DNA of 64,000 nucleotides from Marinobacter similis (GTDB taxonomy: Bacteria > Pseudomonadota > Gammaproteobacteria > Pseudomonadales > Oleiphilaceae): contig NZ_CP007151.1 in NCBI RefSeq assembly GCF_000830985.1, forward strand, positions 2,108,001 to 2,172,000. The letters are read 5' to 3'. The notes beneath the pieces were generated by a model. That model made no database searches, had not been told where the DNA came from, and saw only the letters and a list, made by a program, of their open reading frames with translations. The translations under genes and the position numbers were made by a program. Positions 36,435 to 50,475 of this stretch are shown piece by piece (the stretch's first letter is position 1; each line of letters begins with the position of its first letter).

Positions 36435-37429
36435 ATGAGCCAGTCATTCGATTCGACGGCGATTCATCAAGCATCCTGGAACAGCAGAAAGCCGATGGCC
36501 GCAAGAAGATGTTGCTCAACGCAGTGCTGGTCCTGCTTTTGGTAGCAGCCCCGTTTGTGCTGTACCCGGTCTTCCTGATGAAGATCTTGTGTTTTGCGCT
36601 GTTCGCGGTGGCCTTTAACCTGTTGTTTGGTTTCACCGGCCTCTTGTCCTTCGGCCATGCTGCGTTCCTGGCAACGGGTGGCTATACCACCGGTTACCTG
36701 CTCACCAACTTTTCCGGGTTGAGCACGGAGTTGGGCATTATGGCGGGTACCGGCATTGCAACCCTGCTGGGCCTCGCCTTTGCGCTGCTGTCCATTCGCC
36801 GGCAGGGCATCTACTTCGCCATGGTGACCTTGGCGCTGGCTCAGTTGGTGTTCTTCTTCTTTGTACAGTCAGAATTCACCGGCGGTGAGGACGGCATGCA
36901 CGGGATTCCCCGTGGCCACCTGCTGGGAATGATCGATCTCAATAACAACTTCAACATGTACTACTTCGTGTTGGCGGTGTTCCTGGGGTGCTACCTGCTG
37001 GTTCAGCGTATTGTTTCCAGCCCGTACGGCCAGGTACTCAAGTCCATCAAGCAGAACGAGCCTAGAGCAGTTTCGCTGGGCTACAACGTGAACCGCTACA
37101 AGGTTCTGGCGTTCGTGATTTCTGCTGCTCTGGCGGGTCTGGCCGGGTCGATGAAGTCGGTAGTGTTCCAGTTGGCGTCACTGAATGATGCCCACTGGCA
37201 CATGTCGGGTGAGGTCATCCTGATGACCCTGGTCGGCGGCATGGGCACCTTGCTGGGGCCTGTGGTCGGCGCCACCTTTGTGGTGAACGTTGAGTATCAC
37301 CTGTCTCAGGGCGCCTTGCGCGACTGGGTAGATCCGATCCTCGGCGGCATCTTCATTCTGGTAGTACTGGCGTTCCGTAGCGGCTTCGTTGGTGAACTCC
37401 AGAAGTTCTTCAAAAAGAATCTGGGCTAA
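36435..37429 (+). CDS. livM: Branched-chain amino acid ABC transporter, permease LivM, frame broken near 36476
   Basis: A permease of about 331 residues after repair. Helices and LivM hallmarks are visible: FNLLFGFTGLLSFGHAAFLATGGYT, RRQGIYFAMVTLALAQLVFF, LKSIKQNEPRAVSLGYNVNRYK (coupling loop) and GGMGTLLGPVVGA. The true start is probably MSQSFDSTAIHQ at 36435, after a perfect AAGGAGG site. One lost C near 36476 breaks this frame; restoring it gives HQASLEQQKADGRKK. It ends tail to tail with the PPTase gene. Confidence 0.88.
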
Positions 37430-38156
37430 GTCTCTTTCGAGATAGCGATAAGGCTGAGGATCTGGCCGTCCCGGTTTACGAACTGGGCGTCCAGCTCCCG
37501 GTCGCAGCACCAGTGCTCCGACAGGTCGGTGAGCAGGCGCAGCCGCGCGGTGCCATCGGCCTGCCACCCAAGCAGTTCCGCATGTTCAAAGTAGAACCGT
37601 TTCAGGGTTAGCGGATAGAGTGCCTTGAACAGGGTTTCCTTCAAAGAAAACGCAAGCGTAAGAAGCTCCCCGGGTGTATCCGTCAGAGTGGTCGCAAAGC
37701 GGTCCTGCTCGGCGCTGGTCAGAATCTGATCGGCTAGCTTCAGAGCTCTCTCATCCGGCATCAAGTGTTCCATGTCCAGGCCCACGCTGGCGTAGTAGGG
37801 CGCGGCTCCCACAATGGCCGCAGCCTTGCCATGACTGTGGGTAATAGACCCCACGCTACCTGTCGGCCACTGGGGCGCACGATCCTCGCCCGTACCGGGC
37901 ACCGCACCTACCCGATGGCCTTCCGCAACGCTTCACGAGCACACAAACGCCCGGCCAGGTATTCGGCTTTGCGCTTGGCGACCGCACGGTGAAGGTTGGA
38001 GGGCATCGCAATGCCGCAATGTTCGAAGTCCTGGTCCTGAAGTCCGTCTGAATCGAAATCCACCGCGACCAGCGGGAGGTGTGGCAGTGGACGCGGCCAG
38101 GGCAGGCGGTCGTCTCGTTCGGTGCAAAAAGCAGGTAAGGTCGCTTTGAAGGACAT
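37426..38156 (-). CDS. EntD-like 4'-phosphopantetheinyl transferase, frame broken near 37912
   Basis: About 243 residues after repair. It would transfer phosphopantetheine from CoA to carrier proteins. The EntD-type landmarks are SVGSITHSHGKAAA, the magnesium site GLDMEH and the FSLKETLFKALYP motif. An N-terminal RKAEYLAGRLCAREAL segment belongs to the same family. One lost G near 37912 splits it (ALRKAIG to GVGAVPG). No siderophore or polyketide genes are nearby, so the target is unknown. Confidence 0.85.
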
Positions 38157-38231
38157 CCAGATAAGGCTCGGGGGTTGAGACGGAATAGGGCGTTATCGCT
38201 GCTCGGGCAACGCCATCAGCATAGCTTATCC

Positions 38232-38262
38232 AAAAAAAAGCCGCACCCGGAGGTGCGGCTTT
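38232..38262 (-). terminator. Intrinsic terminator of the pseudoazurin gene
   Basis: An 11-bp perfect stem (AAAGCCGCACC / GGTGCGGCTTT) with a 4-base loop. On the minus strand it runs into eight Ts. It is 19 bases after the repaired pseudoazurin stop codon. Confidence 0.88.
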
Positions 38263-38280
38263 ACTTCGTTCCCGTCGCGA

Positions 38281-38729
38281 TTACTGAGTGACGTTCGCGA
38301 AGTACTTCTCGAGACGATCTTTGTTGGTGGCCGCGGCGGCGGTCAGCTCAGCACGGCAGCCTTGGCGCTGTCGTAGTTGGTGGCTTCGCCCACCTGGATC
38401 ACGCCTGCCATGTTCAGCGCAGCGTGCGGGGTGCACTTGTAGACGTACACACCTTCCTCGTCCAGGGTCACGGTGATCTCTTCATTGATACCACCCTGCC
38501 AACCGCTGGCACCTTCCGGTACGGCTACGGTGGCGGAGTTGTGCGCCTGACCGACCAATACGAACTTCACTGTGTCACCCGGCTCGGCTTTCACGAAGCC
38601 TGGCTCGAAGACCATCGCTCCATCAGCGCCCGCGTTCTTCATTTCGACAATGTGCTCGGCTGCTAATGCAACGCTGGAAAGAGCGGACATCGCCAGTGCG
38701 GCCAGTGTTTGCTTAAGCTTCAATTTCAT
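38281..38729 (-). CDS. Pseudoazurin (blue copper protein), frame broken near 38346
   Basis: A periplasmic type I copper protein of about 149 residues after repair, shuttling electrons to enzymes such as nitrite reductase. The signal peptide is MKLKLKQTLAALAMSALSSVALA. Copper ligands are visible: His in GQAHNSATV, and Cys, His and Met in YKCTPHAALNMAGVI. Restoring one C near 38346 extends the tail to ATNKDRLEKYFANVTQ, reaching a stop just before the terminator. No denitrification genes adjoin it. Confidence 0.88.
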
Positions 38730-38944
38730 AATGTACCTCGTCGTCAAGGTTGGTTGCTTAATAGAATCAGAGGGTTTTACGGCGCAGTTTCATTCAAGGA
38801 TCGCTATCAGCTTAAGTGGATATGCCTATGGTAAAGAGAAGCTCCGAACTCTAACTAACGTGGTCGGATTCGTGCAAGCCCCCGTATTTAAAAGGTTATC
38901 CGTCAAGGAACAATGTAAATGAATCAAAAACCGGGAGAGCTCAT

Positions 38945-40075
38945 ATGTTAGGACGAACATTACCTGCGGTGGCCGCCGCTCTCGTCGCAAGCACGCTGGT
39001 TGGCTGCAGCCTCGTGCAGAATCACGCGGCGACTGCGCCTGCGCACGCCAGTGATTCGGCGTTAGCGCCGGTGAAAGGGGAGCTTCGCACGGTTGCGGTT
39101 CTGCCCATCCGCCCGGGCAATGCCGCCGCCACTCCAGACGGTCGGGTATTCAGCACTATTCATCCGATGGATGGCGATCATGACGTCCAGTTGATCGAAG
39201 TGACCGGCCCTCACAGCTATCGCGCCTGGCCGTCTACCCGGTTCCAGACCCGTAACGGCAATTACTCCAATGACACTATTGATTCGCCCCTGGGCATCGC
39301 CCTGGACGGGGAGGGTGGTCTCTGGATTACCGATATGGGCAACCATCTGGGTAAGACCCGGATCTGGGGCTTTGATATCGCCTCTGGCGCTCTGATCAAG
39401 AAGATCATCCTGTCCTCAGACGTCGCGCCGGAAGGCAGTTTCATCCAGGATCTGGTTGTTGACCGCGAGCGCGGCTGGATTTACCTGGCGGACATCGCAA
39501 ACCCTAGCCTGCTGACGGTGGATATCGATACCGGCACCGGACAGCGTTTTGACGGTTTCGACGCAATGGAGGCGCAGCCGGATGCCAAGATGGTCATCAA
39601 TGGTGAGGCGATTCAGTTTGGCGGTGCGCCGGCGAGTGTCGGGGTGAACCCGGTGACTTTGTCGGAGGATGGCGAAACCGTGTATTTCGGTGCCATGAGC
39701 GGCTTGGACTGGTACAGCGTGCCGACTGAGCTGCTTCGCAACGGCGCGGAGCGTGACGAGATCGCCTCCGCGATTGATCGGGTAGGCCCCAAGCCGGTCT
39801 CTGATGGCGCTGACACTGGCCCTGGTGGCACACATTACTTTACCAATCTGAACGATAACGGTGTGGACGTAATGGGTGCAGACGGCATTCTGAAGCCGCT
39901 GGTGCGTGATGAGCGGCTTGATTGGCCGGACAGTGTGCGCCTGGGTGCAGACGGGTGGCTCTACGTAGCGGTGAATCAGCTTCATAAAGCACCCCCGTTC
40001 TCCGGCGGTGCCGACGAAGGGAAGCCGCCGTACTATATCTACAAGGTGTGGACGGCTCCCCAGGCTCCTAGATAA
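38945..40075 (+). CDS. MRJP/Yellow-like beta-propeller lipoprotein
   Basis: A 376-residue exported protein with a lipoprotein signal (VASTLVGCS). It resembles bacterial members of the major royal jelly/Yellow protein family, related to SMP-30 lactonases: DSPLGIALDGEGGLWITDMGN, DLVVDRERGWIYLADIANPSLLTVD and DRLDWPDSVRLGADGWLYV-type blades (last seen as ERLDWPDSVRL). The function of bacterial MRJP-like proteins is unknown. It ends beside the oxidoreductase at 40084, convergent with it. Confidence 0.78.
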   Translation: MLGRTLPAVAAALVASTLVGCSLVQNHAATAPAHASDSALAPVKGELRTVAVLPIRPGNAAATPDGRVFSTIHPMDGDHDVQLIEVTGPHSYRAWPSTRFQTRNGNYSNDTIDSPLGIALDGEGGLWITDMGNHLGKTRIWGFDIASGALIKKIILSSDVAPEGSFIQDLVVDRERGWIYLADIANPSLLTVDIDTGTGQRFDGFDAMEAQPDAKMVINGEAIQFGGAPASVGVNPVTLSEDGETVYFGAMSGLDWYSVPTELLRNGAERDEIASAIDRVGPKPVSDGADTGPGGTHYFTNLNDNGVDVMGADGILKPLVRDERLDWPDSVRLGADGWLYVAVNQLHKAPPFSGGADEGKPPYYIYKVWTAPQAPR

Positions 40076-40083
40076 GCCGCTCG

Positions 40084-41705
<1,622 letters not shown>

Positions 41706-41709
<4 letters not shown>

Positions 41710-42332
41710 TGCTCTATTTCCTTATGTGAGGTTGGTTCGGGGTCTGACAGGGAGCCATCCAGCAGGAGGCTAAGGACGCCCTCGGCGAGCATCGGTTCCG
41801 CGTTGGCCGCTGGAAGGTGGCCATCAATGGTCAGTTGCGCCAAACCATGCACCAGCGACCAGGCAGCGGCCGTCATCAGTGCCACGGGCATGGGTTTCAG
41901 GTAACCGACCTGCTGGGCGCGGGCAATGGTGTCTTCGAGTACTTTGAAGGCTTCATGGCCAGCTTCATCAAGTTTGGGGTGGGCACCCTTTGGTAGGACT
42001 CGACCACCGAACATCAGGCGGTAAAGGTTGGGCTCATCCTGGGCGAAGCCGACATAGACCAGGCCAATATCGATCAGCGCGCGGCGGGGCACCCGTTGAT
42101 CCACCGCCAACAGGCGTTCCCTGAGTTCCTCGAAGCCGGTCACTGCAAGTTCGGCCAGCAGGCTGTCACGATCTGAGAAATGCCGGTACAGGGCGGGCGC
42201 GCTGACACTGAGTTGTTTGGCGAGAGCGCGCAGGCTAATACCCGTGTCGCCTTGCTCTCGGAGTGTTACCAGTGCCAGCAGGCTGGCCTCTTGCCGGAGA
42301 TCGCCGTGATGATAGGAAGCAGTTCGGGCCAT
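41706..42332 (-). CDS. TetR-family regulator
   Basis: A 208-residue repressor-type protein. The N-terminal helix-turn-helix reads ISLRALAKQLSVSAPALYRHFSDRDSLLAELA. The C-terminal ligand domain is like the WHG or TetR_C subgroups (PNLYRLMFGG). It is first in an operon with the RetSat-like enzyme, overlapping it by four bases. Its own promoter region carries four tandem 9-base units (42349-42384), the likely operator for autoregulation. Confidence 0.85.
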
Positions 42333-42348
42333 GGGACGTTCGCTATAG

Positions 42349-42384
42349 AAGTTAACGGTTGTAACATTGTTAACAGTGATAACA
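42349..42384. promoter_or_regulatory. Four tandem 9-mers in the TetR promoter, putative operator
   Basis: Consecutive 9-base units AAGTTAACG, GTTGTAACA, TTGTTAACA and GTGATAACA share a TAAC core. The third contains the perfect palindrome TGTTAACA. The array begins 17 bases upstream of the TetR start codon, where an autorepressor would bind. Confidence 0.55.
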
Positions 42385-42471
42385 TCACAGTAGGCGATCG
42401 GGTGTCAATGAATTCTGTTGGATTTATATACGGGTTGTTAGCGGTGCAGGGAGGCATGAGGATTGTGATAG

Positions 42472-44254
<1,783 letters not shown>

Positions 44255-44384
44255 AATAGATACGCAGTCCGGACAACCCGCTCCCTCGGGTCTAATAACT
44301 TTATAATAGTCCGGTTTGAAGACCTGACCATTGACCAAGGTCAGATTTGCTGTGACTGGATTGCGGAGGCTCTGATGCCAAGCG

Positions 44385-44415
44385 AAAACCTGCGCCGGCC
44401 CGGGACCGGCGCAGG
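44385..44415 (-). terminator. Terminator of the liu operon
   Basis: A perfect 10-bp stem (CCTGCGCCGG / CCGGCGCAGG) with a 7-base loop, followed on the minus strand by TTTT. It lies five bases after the acyl-CoA ligase stop codon. Confidence 0.85.
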
Positions 44416-44420
44416 CAATA

Positions 44421-46107
44421 TCATTTTTTCAGACCGAGCTCTTCGATAGAAATCTCCCGCATCTTGAACTTCTGGATTTTCCCGGTCACGGTCATCGGGA
44501 ATTCGTCCACGAACTTGTAGTTCTTCGGGATCTTGAAGTGGGCGATCTGGCCCTTGCAGAACTCGATCAGACCATCCGCATCCACGGGATCGGCTTCCGG
44601 GCGCAGTTTTACCCAGGCGATCAGCTCCTCGCCGTACTTCTCATCGGGAATGCCGGTGACCTGGACTTCCTCGATGGACGGATGGGTGTACAGGAATTCC
44701 TCGATCTCTTTCGGGTAGATGTTCTCACCGCCCCGGATGACCATGTCCTTGATCCGGCCTACGATCTGGATGTAGCCGTCCTCATCCATGGTGGCCAGAT
44801 CGCCGGTGTGCATCCAGCCGGCGTTATCGATGGCTTCCTGGGTTTTCTCGTCGTTGTTCCAGTACTTCAGCATCACGCTGTAGCCCCGGGTGCACAACTC
44901 GCCAATCTCGCCCCGTGGCACCACGTTGCCGCTGCCTGGGTCCACAATCTTGGTTTCCAGGTGCGGCTGAGTGCGGCCCACGGTGGTGACCTGCTTCTCG
45001 AACGGGTCGAGGGAGCTGGTCTGGGTGGAGACCGGGCTGGTCTCGGTCATGCCGTAGCAATCTGAACTTCTTTCATGTTCATCTTGCCGTTGACCTTCTT
45101 CATTACCTCGGCCGGGCAGATGGAGCCGGCCATGATGCCGGTGCGCAGGGTTGAGAGGTCGTAGGTCTCGAACTCCGGATCGGCCAGCTCGGCAATGAAC
45201 ATGGTGGGCACGCCGTACAGGGCGGTGGCCTTTTCCTGGTGCACGGCCTGTAGCACGGACTTGGGCTCGAAGCCTTCATCGGCGTAGATCATGGTGGAAC
45301 CGTGGGTAATACAGCCCAGGTTGCCCATGACCATGCCAAAGCAGTGGTACAGGGGGACCGGAATTACCAGCCGGTCTTTCTCGGTAAAACGCTGGCTCTC
45401 GGCCACAAAGTACCCGTTGTTCAGGATGTTGTGGTGGGTGAGGGTAGCGCCCTTGGGATTGCCGGTGGTGCCGGAGGTGAACTGGATATTGATCGGGTCG
45501 TCGAACTGCAGCTGGCCCTGAGCCTTGTCCAGTTCGTCCTGGCTGACCTTGCTGGACAGCTGCACGAACTCGTTCCAGGTCCACATGCCGTCGTGCTTGT
45601 CGGTGTCCAGATTGATCGCTGCACGCAGGTCCTGCAGGCGACGGGCCTTGGTCTCGCCGGGCTGGCAGGTTTTCAGTTCGGGCGCCAGGTCATACAGGGT
45701 CTTGCGGTAGTCTGAGGCCTTGAAGCTGTCGGCGGTGACCAGCACGCTGATGCCGGCCAGATTCATGGCGTATTCCAGCTCGTGCATACCGTAGGCCGGG
45801 TTGATGTTTACCAGGATGGCACCGACTTTGGCGGTGGCAAACTGGGTAACGGTCCACTCGTAGCGGTTGGGTGACCAGATGCCGACCCGGTCGCCACGCT
45901 TCACGCCGATCGCCATGAAGGCGCGGGCGGCTTCGTTCACTTTTCCGACGAACTCTTTGTAGGTCCAGCGGATGTCCTGGTGCAGGCACACCAGGCTTCG
46001 GTGTCGGGGTACTTCTCGGCGGTGCGGTCCAGCATTTCGCCGATGGTCATGCCCAGTAGCGGCGTTTCAGAGGTGCCACTGGTATAACTTGGAAGAGTCT
46101 TGCTCAT
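44421..46107 (-). CDS. Acyl-CoA ligase, ACSF2-like, frame broken near 45060 and 45994
   Basis: An AMP-forming ligase of about 562 residues after two repairs. The P-loop reads [11 protein letters not shown], with [35 protein letters not shown] and the catalytic lysine in [11 protein letters not shown]. The start is [14 protein letters not shown]. Restoring a C near 45994 and a T near 45060 gives one continuous enzyme. It is the last gene of the leucine operon and probably activates a short or branched acid (or acetoacetate) made or used by that pathway. Confidence 0.85.
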
Positions 46108-46160
46108 TGTCTCTGCCTCCGTTGTTTTTATAGTCGAGGGCGAGCAGGGCGGTGATCCTG

Positions 46161-46739
46161 CTAGCGACTCTGGCTGTGATATTCAGTGTTTGGTTGCATA
46201 TCGCTGGCAATAGCCACGCGATTGGACATGTTGTAGAAGCCGATCAGGTTGCTGATGTCCCAGATGGCGCGGTCGCTGAAGCCGGCATCCCGCAGGGCCT
46301 GGGTGTGCTCTTCAGTGACCGTTGCCGGTGAACGGGTCAGGTGCGAGGCGAAATCCAGCATCGCGCGCTGGCGCTTATCCAGGCGGGCACTGCGGTAGTT
46401 CATCACCAGGTGCTCGCCCAGCATCGGATCGCCACTGAGCACGCGCACTGCGGCGCCATGGGCTACCAGGCAGTAAAAGCACTTGTTCTCGGACGAGACC
46501 ACCACTGCGATCATTTCCCGCTCCAGCTTGCTGAGCTCGCCTTCGCCCAGCATCAGCTCGTTATACAGGCGGGTGAAGCCTTCGAGTTGCTTGAGGTTCT
46601 GGCTGTACGCCGTCAGCACGTTCGGAATCATGCCCAGCTTTTCCTGGCAAATTTCGAAATACTTCTGGGTATCCTCGGGTAAGTCCGCAACGTCAGGGAT
46701 CGGGAGATCCAGGGCTACCACGTTCTTGTTCTGGTTCAT
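46161..46739 (-). CDS. AhpD-like peroxidase-related protein
   Basis: A 192-residue all-helical protein of the carboxymuconolactone decarboxylase/AhpD family. The redox motif is visible in SSENKCFYCLVAHGAAVR (CxxC followed by His), together with the FGYYNMSNR-like segment GFYNMSNRVA. AhpD-type proteins reduce peroxides or disulfides. Its place inside the leucine operon, 18 bases after liuE, is notable. I start at MNQNKNV after a tgtg-rich ribosome region; an upstream start is possible. Confidence 0.82.
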   Translation of the reverse strand: MNQNKNVVALDLPIPDVADLPEDTQKYFEICQEKLGMIPNVLTAYSQNLKQLEGFTRLYNELMLGEGELSKLEREMIAVVVSSENKCFYCLVAHGAAVRVLSGDPMLGEHLVMNYRSARLDKRQRAMLDFASHLTRSPATVTEEHTQALRDAGFSDRAIWDISNLIGFYNMSNRVAIASDMQPNTEYHSQSR

Positions 46740-46756
46740 GTCACATCCTTTGTTTT

Positions 46757-47662
46757 TTAGCACTGCCCGCCGAGCGCCTGGCCCACCTTGGAGCCGTTGT
46801 GGCGGCGCAGCTGGCCACTGATCCAGTTACCGGTGGTGACCAGTTTGTTCAGGTCCACGCCGGTCTCAATGCCAAGTCCTTGCAGCAGATACAGCACGTC
46901 CTCGGTGGCGACGTTGCCAGAGGCACCCTTGGCGTAGGGGCAGCCCCCAAGGCCGGCGACGGAAGCATCTATAACCGCAACGCCTTCTTCCAGCACCGCG
47001 TACAGGTTGGCCAGGGCCTGGCCATAGGTGTCGTGGAAGTGGGCGGCCAGTTTCTCGACCGGCACGTGAGCGGTCACGGCTTCGAGCATGCGCTTGGCTT
47101 TCTGGGGCGTACCGACACCAATGGTGTCGCCCAGGGAGATCTCGTAGCAGCCCATATCGGCCAGCGCCTTGGCGACCTTGGCGACCTGCTCGGGAGCGAT
47201 GTCGCCTTCGTACGGGCAGCCCAGCACGGTGGAGACATAACCGCGCACCGGGATGTTGTGCTGTTTTGCCGCTTCCATCACCGGCAGGAAGCGATCCAAG
47301 CTCTCGGCGATGGAGCAGTTGATGTTCTTCTGGCTGAACGATTCGGAGGCGGCACCGAACACGGCGACTTCGTCGACACCCGCTGCCAGCGCGTTTTCGA
47401 AACCGCGCAGGTTGGGGGTGAGCACGGAGTAGCGCACACCGGGTTTGCGCTTGATGCCGGCCATGACCTTGTCAGCGTCGCCCATCTGGGGCACCCATTT
47501 GGGCGACACAAAGCTGGCGGACTCGATGTGGGTTAAACCACAGTCGGCCAGCCGGTCAATCAGGCCAGTCTTGATGCGAGTGGCGATGACCGGGCCGGGT
47601 TCGTTCTGCAGCCCGTCCCGCGGGCTCATCTCTACCATCCGAACCTGCTTTGGAAAGGCCAT
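46757..47662 (-). CDS. liuE: Hydroxymethylglutaryl-CoA lyase
   Basis: Splits HMG-CoA into acetoacetate and acetyl-CoA, the last step of leucine breakdown. At 301 residues it has the usual length. The TIM-barrel shows [11 protein letters not shown] (catalytic Asp and metal site), [26 protein letters not shown] (metal histidines) and the signature [17 protein letters not shown] with the catalytic cysteine. The frame is intact. Its ATG overlaps the liuD stop by one base. Confidence 0.93.
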   Translation of the reverse strand: MAFPKQVRMVEMSPRDGLQNEPGPVIATRIKTGLIDRLADCGLTHIESASFVSPKWVPQMGDADKVMAGIKRKPGVRYSVLTPNLRGFENALAAGVDEVAVFGAASESFSQKNINCSIAESLDRFLPVMEAAKQHNIPVRGYVSTVLGCPYEGDIAPEQVAKVAKALADMGCYEISLGDTIGVGTPQKAKRMLEAVTAHVPVEKLAAHFHDTYGQALANLYAVLEEGVAVIDASVAGLGGCPYAKGASGNVATEDVLYLLQGLGIETGVDLNKLVTTGNWISGQLRRHNGSKVGQALGGQC

Positions 47663-49654
47663 TACTCTGCTCCTTCTTCCGCCACATCAATGGCGATCAG
47701 TTCAGCGCCTTCGGAGACCTGGTCGCCTTCGGCAAAGAAAATCTCGCTCACCACACCATCGGCCGGAGCTTGATGGCATGTTCCATTTTCATGGCTTCCA
47801 TGATCACCAGAGTCTGGCCAGCGGTTACCTTATCGCCCACCTTGGCCTGCACCGCCACGATGGCGCCGTTCATTGGCGCCTCTAGGCTGCCTTCGCCGGC
47901 CATATCTTCAAAGCCGTAGGTTTCCCGGTATACGTTGCACTGGAAGGTGTCACCTTCGTAGAAGAGCACCAGCTGGTCGTTGTGCAGATTGCCGTGGATG
48001 CTGATCCGGTGGCCGTTCACCACCGCCTGAAGGAAGTCGTCGTCCAGGCGCGCGGTCAGGTTGTAGACGCTGTCGCCAACGTACACCTGGTAGCGATCGT
48101 CCCGTTCCAGAATCTTGAGATCGTGGATGTCTTCACCGACCTGCAGTTGCAGCGGCTGGGCGTATTCGGAGTTCAGGCGCCAGCTGTTGCGACGGCCAAA
48201 TGGCGACCAGGGGTCGGTCGAGGCCGGCTCGCTGGACTTGCGTGCCTCCAGGACAAACCCGGCGGCCAATACCAGGGCCTTGTGAGTATCGAGCTTCGAT
48301 TTCGGGAACAGCAGCTCCCGATGGGTATCAATAAAGCCAGTAGTTAGATCCTGCTCCCGGAACGGCTGGGCATCGGCCAGGGCGTGCAGGAACCGGATGT
48401 TGGTTTTCACGCCGGCGATGCGGTAATTCTCCAGCGCCTGGACCATGCGGTTGATGGCTTGGTCCCGGGTTTCGTCCCACACGATCAGTTTGGCGATCAT
48501 GGGGTCGTAATGGATGCTGATGTCGTCGCCTTCGGTCACACCGGTATCAACGCGCACGTGGGCGTTTTCATCCGGGGTGCTCAGGTACCGCAGGTGACCG
48601 GTAGCGGGCAGGAAGTCGTGGTCCGGGTCTTCGGCGTAGATTCGTGCTTCCAACGCGTGGCCGCGGGTTTTTACCTCGGACTGCTGAAGAGGCAGTGGCT
48701 CGCCCCAGGCGATTTTCAGCTGCCATTCCACCAGATCCTGGCCGGTGACCATTTCGGTGACCGGGTGCTCCACCTGCAGGCGGGTGTTCATTTCCATGAA
48801 GAAGAACGAGCCGTCTACGTCATACAGAAACTCGACGGTACCGGCACCCACGTAGTTGATGGCCTGGGCTGCGCGCACGGCGGCTTCACCCATGGCCTTG
48901 CGGGTATCCTCGCTGAGGCCCGGGGCCGGGGCTTCTTCCAGCACTTTCTGGTGGCGGCGCTGCACGGAACAGTCACGTTCGGCCAGGTACACGCCTTTGC
49001 CGTCCTGATCGCAGAACACCTGAATCTCCACGTGACGTGGCTGGGTCAGGTAGCGCTCGATCAACATGTCCGGGTTGCCGAAGGCATTCTTGGCTTCACG
49101 CTTGGCCGCGGCCAGGGCATCGTCAAATTCTTCCATGCGTTCTACTACCCGCATGCCTTTACCACCGCCACCGGCGACGGCTTTCAGCAACAGCGGGAAG
49201 CCGCACTTTTCGGCTTCTTTGCGCAGGGTTTCCGGAGCCTGGTCGTCGCCGTGGTAACCCGGTACCAGCGGTACGCCGGCTTTTTCCATGATGGCCTTGG
49301 CGGCTGACTTGGAACCCATGGCCGCGATGGCGGAAGAGGGCGGGCCGATGAAGACCAGGTTGTTGGCTTCACAGGCTTCAGCAAAGCCGGTGTTTTCCGA
49401 CAGGAAGCCGTAGCCTGGGTGGATTGCCTGGGCGCCGCTTTCCTTGGCGATCTCGATGATCTTCTCGGACCGCAGGTAGCTCTCTGAGCTGGGTGCCGGG
49501 CCAATGTGGAAGGCTTCGTCGGCCATGGCCACGTGGCGGGCGTGGCGTCTGCGTCGGAATAGACCGCGACGCAGCGGATTCCCATGTCGTGGGCCGTCTG
49601 TATGATCCGGCAGGCGATTTCGCCCCGGTTGGCGATCAGAATTTTGCTGAACAT
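47662..49654 (-). CDS. liuD: Methylcrotonyl-CoA carboxylase alpha (biotin) subunit, frame broken near 47769 and 49543
   Basis: About 664 residues after two repairs, the usual size. Domains in order: biotin carboxylase ([61 protein letters not shown]), a linker, and the biotinyl domain with EAMKMEH. Restoring an A near 49543 gives [16 protein letters not shown]. Restoring a G near 47769 gives [15 protein letters not shown] and extends the end to a stop overlapping the liuE start. Works with LiuB. Confidence 0.92.
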
Positions 49655-49655
49655 A

Positions 49656-50461
49656 TCAATTGTTCTCCGGAATCCAGTTGGCGCGACGCTTGTTCAGGAA
49701 GGCACTCAGCCCTTCCTGTCCCTCTTCTCCCACGCGGATATCGGCAATGCGATGGGCAGTATCGTCAATCACATCGTCGTCGATCGGTTTGTTGCTGACT
49801 GCGAACACCAGGTCCTTGGCCGCCGTCATGGCTTCCGGGCCGTTCTGGGCCAGTTGCTGAACCATGGCGTCACATTGGCTTTCCATGGCTTCCACGTCGT
49901 CACAAATGATGTGCACCAGGCCGTAATCTTTCGCCTTTCGGGCGGTGAACACTTCGGCTGAAATGAAATACCGGCGGGCCTGGCGTTCGCCGATGGCACG
50001 CACGACATAGGGCTGATGACAGCAGGTATCAGCCCCAGCTTCACTTCACTCAGGCAGAAGCTGGCTTTCTCGGTGGCGATAACAATGTCGCAGCAAGCCG
50101 CAAGGCCCACGGCACCGCCAAAGGCAGCACCCTGCACCAGACCGATAACCGGCTTGGATAGATGGTTAAGCACGTTCATCAGCCGCGCCAGTTCCCGGGA
50201 ATCGTCCAGGTTTTCCTGACGGGTGTTGTCGGCCATGCGACGCATCCAGCCAAGATCGGCACCGGCGGAGAAGTGCTTGCCTTCGGAGCGAAGCACCACA
50301 ACCTTGGTTTCCGGGTCCTGGTTGACCTCGTCCAGCGCGTTGATCAGTTGCTGGATGATGACGTCGTCAAAGGCGTTGCGTTTGTCCGGGCGGTTCAGCA
50401 CCACATCGGTGACGCCCTGTGCGCGGCGTTTGATCAGAACCGCATTTTCTTGTTCTGTCAT
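49656..50461 (-). CDS. liuC: Methylglutaconyl-CoA hydratase, frame broken near 50011
   Basis: A crotonase-fold hydratase of about 268 residues, giving HMG-CoA from methylglutaconyl-CoA. Visible: [26 protein letters not shown] and [23 protein letters not shown] (oxyanion hole), then [17 protein letters not shown] with the catalytic glutamate. One lost C near 50011 is repaired to give [18 protein letters not shown]. It lies two bases upstream of liuD in the same operon. Confidence 0.9.
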
Positions 50462-50475
50462 GACTGATCTCCCGA

